Of a DNA stretch of 64,000 bases, positions 59,653-64,000 are shown piece by piece (position 1 is the first letter of the stretch; each line of letters starts with the position of its first letter). Under the pieces are notes generated by a model, which had not been told where the DNA came from, did not search any database, and was given only the letters and a program-made list of their open reading frames with translations. Position numbers and translations under genes: made by a program. Origin of the DNA: Solibacillus sp. FSL K6-1523 (GTDB lineage: Bacteria; Bacillota; Bacilli; Bacillales_A; Planococcaceae); NCBI RefSeq assembly GCF_038005225.1, contig NZ_JBBOSU010000001.1, positions 1,662,001 to 1,726,000 on the forward strand, in the 5' to 3' direction.

Positions 59653-60900
59653 TCACCTCACTATTTCGACATTTGCTACTGGATCTTTTGGAAGTAGTAA
59701 AAACACGAGTAAACCAATAATAAAGAGCGGGATAATCGATAAAATACTATACTTCGCCACACCAGTCACAGTTGTCGTGAATGCCATTAAAAATGGTCCG
59801 ATAATCGCCGCAAATTTACCGAAAATATTATAAAAGCCGAAAAATTCATTCGAACGCTCTTTCGGAATAATTTTGCCATAATAGGAGCGGCTTAATGCTT
59901 GAATCCCGCCTTGTGCAGAACCGATCATCGCACCAAGAACAAATATATGCCACATTTCAGAAATAAAGAAAGCAGCGATACAAGCCACGATATACGTTAA
60001 AATACCTACAATAATCATGGACCGAGTTGAATATTTTTTAGCGAGAGACCCGTACAGCAATGCACATGGGAACGCAATAATTTGAATGACTAATAAAATC
60101 GCGAGTAACATAAAGGTATTGAATGAATCTGAGCCTAAAACACTTGTCGCATAAGGTACGACCATTTTTATAATCGTATCGACACCATCAATGTAGCAGA
60201 AGTAAGCAATTAAAAAAATGAACACGATTTTGTAATTTTTAATTTGCAAAAAAGTCGTTGCTAACCGTTTAAAGCTATTGCCAACTAAATTCGGTTCTGG
60301 TTCGATATAATGACGTTGTCTTACATCTTTAATCATTGGAATCGTAAATAATCCCCACCATAATGCTGTAATAAAAAATCCGATTTGATAGCCAATTGCT
60401 AAATCCATGCCCATAAAGAATATGACAGCAAGGCTAATGCCGAATGGAATGACACTTGAAATATAACCGAAAGCAAAACCACTTGTAGATACTTTATCCA
60501 TGCGTTCATCCGTTGTCACGTCGACTAAAAAGGAGTCATAAAAAATATTCGCCCCAGCAAATCCAATACATGACATCACATAGACGACAATTAATAATTG
60601 CCACTGACCACTAGCTGGAGAAATGAAGGCAAAGGAAAAGGTTGCGATAAATCCAAGCAAAGCAAAGAACGTAAAGAAGCGCATTTTTTTATCTTTGTAA
60701 TCGGCAAGTGCACCTAAAATGGGGCTTAATAAAGCAACTAAAATACTAGCGAGCGAATTAAAATACCCAAGATCCATATGGTTCACACCATCAAACATGC
60801 CAAAGACAATAGGAAAGAGGGCGGTCGTTATAGCCATTGAGTACGCAGAGTTCCCACAATCGTAAAGTATCCAGGACTTTTCTTCTCTTGTTAATTTCAA
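59653..60900 (-). CDS. MFS transporter, UMF1 (Atg22-like) family
   Basis: Protein of 415 residues with 12 helices. The opening EEKSWILYDCGNSAYSMAIT is the diagnostic UMF1/Atg22 signature, followed by SPILGALADYKDKKMRFF as motif A and the PKERSNEFFGFYNIFGKF segment between helices 10 and 11. Start ATG 60900 follows AGGGGTTC. Bacterial family members are poorly characterised; export of amino acids or uptake of nucleotide-related compounds has been suggested. The operon partner is the phosphodiesterase. Confidence 0.85.
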   Translation of the reverse strand: MKLTREEKSWILYDCGNSAYSMAITTALFPIVFGMFDGVNHMDLGYFNSLASILVALLSPILGALADYKDKKMRFFTFFALLGFIATFSFAFISPASGQWQLLIVVYVMSCIGFAGANIFYDSFLVDVTTDERMDKVSTSGFAFGYISSVIPFGISLAVIFFMGMDLAIGYQIGFFITALWWGLFTIPMIKDVRQRHYIEPEPNLVGNSFKRLATTFLQIKNYKIVFIFLIAYFCYIDGVDTIIKMVVPYATSVLGSDSFNTFMLLAILLVIQIIAFPCALLYGSLAKKYSTRSMIIVGILTYIVACIAAFFISEMWHIFVLGAMIGSAQGGIQALSRSYYGKIIPKERSNEFFGFYNIFGKFAAIIGPFLMAFTTTVTGVAKYSILSIIPLFIIGLLVFLLLPKDPVANVEIVR

Positions 60901-60972
60901 AGAACCCCTCCTTATATACTGAATATTCTATAATTATATCATTTGCTAAAATTTGAAGTGTTAATGATTTGT

Positions 60973-61099
60973 TTATCTTAAATCTGCAAATGTATTTGCT
61001 GATTTAAGATAAGCTCCAGCGGATGTCACAGATTTTTTTAGGGAAGTTTTTCGAGCTTGCTCGAAAAAATCTGGACGCAATTACGCCTTGGCGTAATTG
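60973..61099 (+). repeat. Dispersed palindromic repeat, copy F (complete)
   Basis: Three hairpins in the same order as copy D. Hairpin 1 is TTATCTTAAATCTGCAAAT with ATTTGCTGATTTAAGATAA, which differs in sequence from copy D but keeps the pairing. The GGCGGATGTCACAG-like box (AGCGGATGTCACAG), hairpin 2 (TTTTTCGAGCTTGCTCGAAAAA) and hairpin 3 (AATTACGCC/GGCGTAATT) follow. Confidence 0.85.
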
Positions 61100-61162
61100 A
61101 TATTTGTACCTTACTCTTTATATATTTTTGAAGAAATATAAATAGCACTTTATAAACAATAA

Positions 61163-61195
61163 AAAAAGAGCCTAGAATGTCCTAGGCCCTTGCGA
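61163..61195 (-). terminator. Terminator of the HAAS gene
   Basis: GAGCCTAG pairs with CCTAGGCCC around a short loop; the minus strand continues with TCTTTTTTTATTG. Confidence 0.6.
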
Positions 61196-61196
61196 T

Positions 61197-62201
61197 TTAT
61201 ATTTTTGCTTTTCTAAAACCATTGAAAATATCGATAACCGAAATAATGATGGACACCGCAACGAATACCCAAATGATGTTATTCCACCAATTCAGCAGGG
61301 CTGCATCACTTACTATATCAAATACTTTCCCTGTATAGCGGATAAATTCAACATTAAATAAACCAGTTTGTTTCACGAATACAATCGTGACAATAATGAA
61401 CGCAATATGGTAAATCATATTCCACACCGCTATTTTATACGTCCATTTGCCAATAACCCACTTATACAAAATTAACCCAATTTCAAATAAAATGAGCGCT
61501 CCTACGACCGGCCATAAAGTGAGTAATACATCTCGATTGAATAGGGGAATGACAAATTGAAGTTGGTCATGTGTGGTTTTTTCGTAAATGCCAATCATAT
61601 CGGATGCTTTAAAATAAAAAGTAGCCCAAATGATTACCCAAAGTAATGCAAAAAATACTTCCGTTTTGGCAATGCGTTTCTTTTTTTCTACGGGCACGAT
61701 ATGCTTTAAATCATTTGGAGTCCAAGGTTTTGACTGCATTGATTTTTTTGCGCCATCATCGGTCGTGCGTTCAATAATGACGAAAATAATCGTCACCCAT
61801 ATAAATACTTGGGTTAAAACTTCGATACTTCCAGTTATAACGTTCCTTATCACATCATTAATCGAATTGTATAGCGGCATATCCATTGTAAAACCTGTGA
61901 CATATTGAACAGTAAGTACAATCACATAAACGAGAAGGGCAATGGGTACTACCATTTTTAAAATCGACATATACGAATCAAATAACATCGGACCGATCAA
62001 ATAATTAGGTTTTTCGCGGTACTGATCTGCCAATTTTGCTGGATTACCCAACTTTGTGAGCACGGCATCTACATCATCCGCTGTATAGTCATCCGGCATC
62101 ATATCCAAAATCGTCGAATGCAATTCCATTTCAATGTCTGCACGTAATTTTTCAGGCAATCTTCTTGTCACTTCATAAATGTACAAGTTAATCCGTTCCA
62201 T
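61197..62201 (-). CDS. HAAS-domain membrane protein
   Basis: Protein of 334 residues. Residues 1-75 are the HAAS (DUF1700-like) helical module, MERINLYIYEVTRRLPEKLR and DVDAVLTKLGNPAKLADQY. About seven hydrophobic helices follow. PadR-HAAS gene pairs are common in Firmicutes; the HAAS protein is thought to act at the membrane in envelope stress or signalling, but no activity is proven. Its start overlaps the PadR gene by 14 bases, so the pair is co-translated. Confidence 0.8.
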   Translation of the reverse strand: MERINLYIYEVTRRLPEKLRADIEMELHSTILDMMPDDYTADDVDAVLTKLGNPAKLADQYREKPNYLIGPMLFDSYMSILKMVVPIALLVYVIVLTVQYVTGFTMDMPLYNSINDVIRNVITGSIEVLTQVFIWVTIIFVIIERTTDDGAKKSMQSKPWTPNDLKHIVPVEKKKRIAKTEVFFALLWVIIWATFYFKASDMIGIYEKTTHDQLQFVIPLFNRDVLLTLWPVVGALILFEIGLILYKWVIGKWTYKIAVWNMIYHIAFIIVTIVFVKQTGLFNVEFIRYTGKVFDIVSDAALLNWWNNIIWVFVAVSIIISVIDIFNGFRKAKI

Positions 62202-62535
62202 CTTTTTCAGCTCCTTTAAGTAGTAAGGCTAACTCATTAGAAGTCTTTTCCCATTCGGTTTTCAACGCACCAAATACTGTTTTTCCATAATCACTCAGTA
62301 CATAATATTTTCGCGGGCGGCTTTCTGTCGTGTCCCAGCTACTCGTTAATAATTCTTGCTTTTCTAAACGGCGGAGTAGGGGATACAGCGTACTTTGGTC
62401 AATCGCAATACCAGACTCTTCTAACAATTGGACTAAAGAATAGCCGTATTGCGGTTCGTGTAACTGGCTTAATACGGCAAGTGTCAATGTGCCTCTTCGC
62501 AATTCAGTCGTGAGTGAATTCAATAAATCATTCAC
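62188..62535 (-). CDS. PadR-family transcriptional regulator
   Basis: Protein of 115 residues with the PadR winged helix: LRRGTLTLAVLSQLHEPQYGYSLVQLLEESG, STLYPLLRRLEKQELLTSSWD and SRPRKYYVLSDYGK, split over helices 2-4 and wing, and a short C-terminal dimerisation helix (PadR-s2 size). The promoter just upstream contains a 19-bp palindrome, TAGTGTA-N5-TACACTA, which is the likely operator. It probably represses itself and the HAAS gene. Confidence 0.88.
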   Translation of the reverse strand: MNDLLNSLTTELRRGTLTLAVLSQLHEPQYGYSLVQLLEESGIAIDQSTLYPLLRRLEKQELLTSSWDTTESRPRKYYVLSDYGKTVFGALKTEWEKTSNELALLLKGAEKDGTD

Positions 62536-62556
62536 ATAATCACCCCGTTTTCTTTA

Positions 62557-62575
62557 TAGTGTATATCGTACACTA
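62557..62575. promoter_or_regulatory. PadR operator palindrome
   Basis: TAGTGTA TATCG TACACTA has perfect 7-bp arms and sits 22 bases upstream of the PadR start, overlapping the expected -10 (TATACACTATAAA on the minus strand). Dyads of this kind are usual PadR binding sites. Confidence 0.65.
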
Positions 62576-62639
62576 TTGGGGAAATAGAAACAATGGGCAT
62601 GTGGATATATTTCCAGATTAATTTTTGTTATAAGAAAGA

Positions 62640-62685
62640 CAAAAAGAGGCTCTCCACATTTTTAGCGGATGCCCTTTTTGTAACG
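62640..62685 (-). terminator. Weak terminator after the DUF4097 gene
   Basis: AAAAAGAGGC and GCCCTTTTT can pair around a partly paired middle (TCTCCAC/GCGGAT). On the minus strand it ends in CTTTTTGTC. Confidence 0.4.
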
Positions 62686-62693
62686 TTGAATTT

Positions 62694-63527
62694 TTATCTA
62701 AAAGATAAATCAAGATCCCCTTGAGAAAGAGAAATTTCAAGCTGATTGTTCCCATCATGCAGTTGAGAAAGTTTCGTTCCATACTCTTTCCCGTTTACTG
62801 TGAGGTCACCAAAACTAGTGCTCAAGTCAAGTCCAAAGTCACTTTGATTGTTTCGTAATTGAAGCTCCACATCCCCAAAGCTAGAATTAATTGTCGTTTT
62901 TCCGTTTAATTCACCTGCAATGTCAATATCGCCATACTCGCTATTAACGAATAAACGTCCGCTTGTAAATTGTTGGAACGACATATCTCCAAAAGCGTTC
63001 GTAATTTCTGTATGACCTGAATCAATGTGTTTGAATGAAATATCTCCGTAACTCATATCCAAATTGAATTGTTCATATTTAATGCTTTGCAAATCGATAT
63101 CCCCGAAGCTAGAGTCAATTGTAATGTGTGACAGCGATGCATCTTGTGGAACATAAATTTTAATCGATGGCGACCTGAATGGTCCGAATCCGATTGTCAT
63201 TGCTTTATCTTTTATGTTGTTAGATTTTACTGTTAATGTATTGTCTTTCACAACATAAGTAACATCTGTCGTTTCAAATGCAATGACTTCTAATGCGTAG
63301 CGATCTGATGGCAGTATTTCAATATCTGCATGCCCATTTGAAATGTTAATATTTTTAAATGAATCAAGTTTGTATAATTGGGGCGCAAGGGTTTGCTCAT
63401 TTGGCACATAAAAACCAGAACGGTCTTTTAAAATATACCATTTACCACCAGAAGAAAAACCAAGGATGGCAAATACAACACCGATTGCAATCATACTCGC
63501 AGCAATCATTTTATAACGGGATGTCAT
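62694..63527 (-). CDS. DUF4097 beta-strand-repeat protein
   Basis: Protein of 277 residues. One N-terminal helix (about 8-25) anchors it, then an extracytoplasmic right-handed beta-helix made of repeating short strands, each carrying a GD pair: SSFGDIDLQS, SYGDISFKH, AFGDMSFQQ, EYGDIDIAG, SFGDVELQL, SFGDLTVNG, QGDLDLSF. This is the DUF4097 pattern seen in LiaG-like envelope proteins. I place the start at ATG 63527 (AGAGGA upstream on the minus strand); the longer frame overlaps the gene before it. It is coupled by a 4-base overlap to the DUF1700 gene. Confidence 0.85.
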   Translation of the reverse strand: MTSRYKMIAASMIAIGVVFAILGFSSGGKWYILKDRSGFYVPNEQTLAPQLYKLDSFKNINISNGHADIEILPSDRYALEVIAFETTDVTYVVKDNTLTVKSNNIKDKAMTIGFGPFRSPSIKIYVPQDASLSHITIDSSFGDIDLQSIKYEQFNLDMSYGDISFKHIDSGHTEITNAFGDMSFQQFTSGRLFVNSEYGDIDIAGELNGKTTINSSFGDVELQLRNNQSDFGLDLSTSFGDLTVNGKEYGTKLSQLHDGNNQLEISLSQGDLDLSFR

Positions 63528-64000
63528 TTTAATTCCTCTTTTCGTTTTGGTGTGATCTTTTGAAACAATGAAACTAAACCTTTGACGCATACAACACCCG
63601 TATTTTTAATGAGACGGGCTGTGGCAGGGGATATTAAAATTCCAATGCCAGTCACAATTAGTCCAAAACCAATAAATAGCAGTGCGGTCGGCCAATGATT
63701 TGTAAGGATGAAAAAACCTGAAATAAGTGAAGCAACCCCACCAAATAAGATCCCACCTACAATGGCTAAAATGGTAATCACAAAGCTAAAAACAATTGCA
63801 CCAGCTGAAATAATGAGCGCTATTGCGACAGCGAGAAGTGGTAATGACAGTGGTGCAGAAAGTATGGCAAGAATGATCAACCATATTGTCGACATATTCT
63901 TTTTCGTAGAAGTTGGTGTCACGTCTAAATCTTTCATCGCAAAATCGGCTACTATTTGAGCAGCCACTTGCGAAGGCGGACCAAGTTGTTCCATGACTTG
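63524..64000 (-). CDS. DUF1700/HAAS membrane protein, 5' end beyond the window
   Basis: The frame is open to the window edge, so the visible ~158 residues are the C-terminal part. It begins VMEQLGPPSQVAAQIVADF, which corresponds to the end of the DUF1700 helical module (ELGSP-x-VAxxI); the real start lies outside. Four hydrophobic helices follow, ending with a basic tail. DUF1700 next to DUF4097 is a standard Firmicutes pair, usually with a PadR regulator upstream, which would be expected just right of the window. Confidence 0.75.
   Translation of the reverse strand, partial: QVMEQLGPPSQVAAQIVADFAMKDLDVTPTSTKKNMSTIWLIILAILSAPLSLPLLAVAIALIISAGAIVFSFVITILAIVGGILFGGVASLISGFFILTNHWPTALLFIGFGLIVTGIGILISPATARLIKNTGVVCVKGLVSLFQKITPKRKEELK

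Overview
The window looks like chromosome from a low-GC, Gram-positive, spore-former-type bacterium, most likely Planococcaceae (Solibacillus/Lysinibacillus-like). The reasons are AT-rich coding sequence, strong AGGAGG-type ribosome binding sites with frequent TTG/GTG starts, T-box riboswitches, and gene sets typical of that group (YkvI, YfmT/YfmS, SF0329, PadR-HAAS, PreA/PreT). The genus is an inference; no rRNA or tRNA gene is present.

Region by region. 1-4.2 kb: a four-gene operon (RpiR regulator, M20 amidohydrolase, GNAT acyltransferase, N-acylamino-acid racemase) that fits the known D-to-L amino acid conversion route through N-succinyl intermediates. 4.3-12.5 kb: two paralogous YkvI-type membrane proteins flank an FAD oxidoreductase, a solo TnpB element with its probable guide-RNA end, an MFS carrier and a Pro/Gly-rich small protein. 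12.5-18.9 kb: acetaldehyde-type dehydrogenase with its DUF779 partner, a two-helix micro-protein, an efflux pump, an aldo/keto reductase, an HxlR regulator and a LysM/L,D-transpeptidase. 19.1-21.1 kb: two complete leucine-type T-boxes in tandem ahead of an amino acid permease. 21.3-25.3 kb: a MarR-controlled drug exporter operon with a readable promoter and palindromic operator, an SF0329 protein and an alpha/beta hydrolase. 25.5-29 kb: a DUF418 membrane protein divergent from a two-component system. 29-31 kb: a decayed zone with GNAT and PhzF pseudogenes. 31-36 kb: a second two-component system with an ABC/FtsX transporter, whose promoter carries four 11-bp-phased direct repeats. 36.4-40.8 kb: the YfmT/YfmS dehydrogenase/chemoreceptor pair, a frameshifted YgjP-type metallopeptidase and an HxlR/SDR divergent pair.

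40.9-53 kb is a complete reductive pyrimidine catabolism locus. An NCS1 permease imports the base, PreT/PreA reduces it, dihydropyrimidinase opens the ring, an M20 amidohydrolase releases beta-alanine, an aminotransferase makes malonate semialdehyde, and an MmsA-type dehydrogenase gives acetyl-CoA; a PucR regulator sits in the middle. A (TTGT)10 microsatellite lies just before the permease.

53-64 kb: a non-coding array of nine motifs at 21-bp spacing, an MFS transporter, an NSS amino acid transporter behind a phenylalanine-type T-box, a LytTR/DUF3021 pair, a phosphodiesterase, a UMF1-type transporter, PadR-HAAS, and a DUF1700/DUF4097 pair cut by the window end.

A dispersed palindromic repeat family (at least six full or partial copies) runs through the whole window, mostly at the 3' ends of genes; one degenerate copy sits inside the phenylalanine T-box leader.
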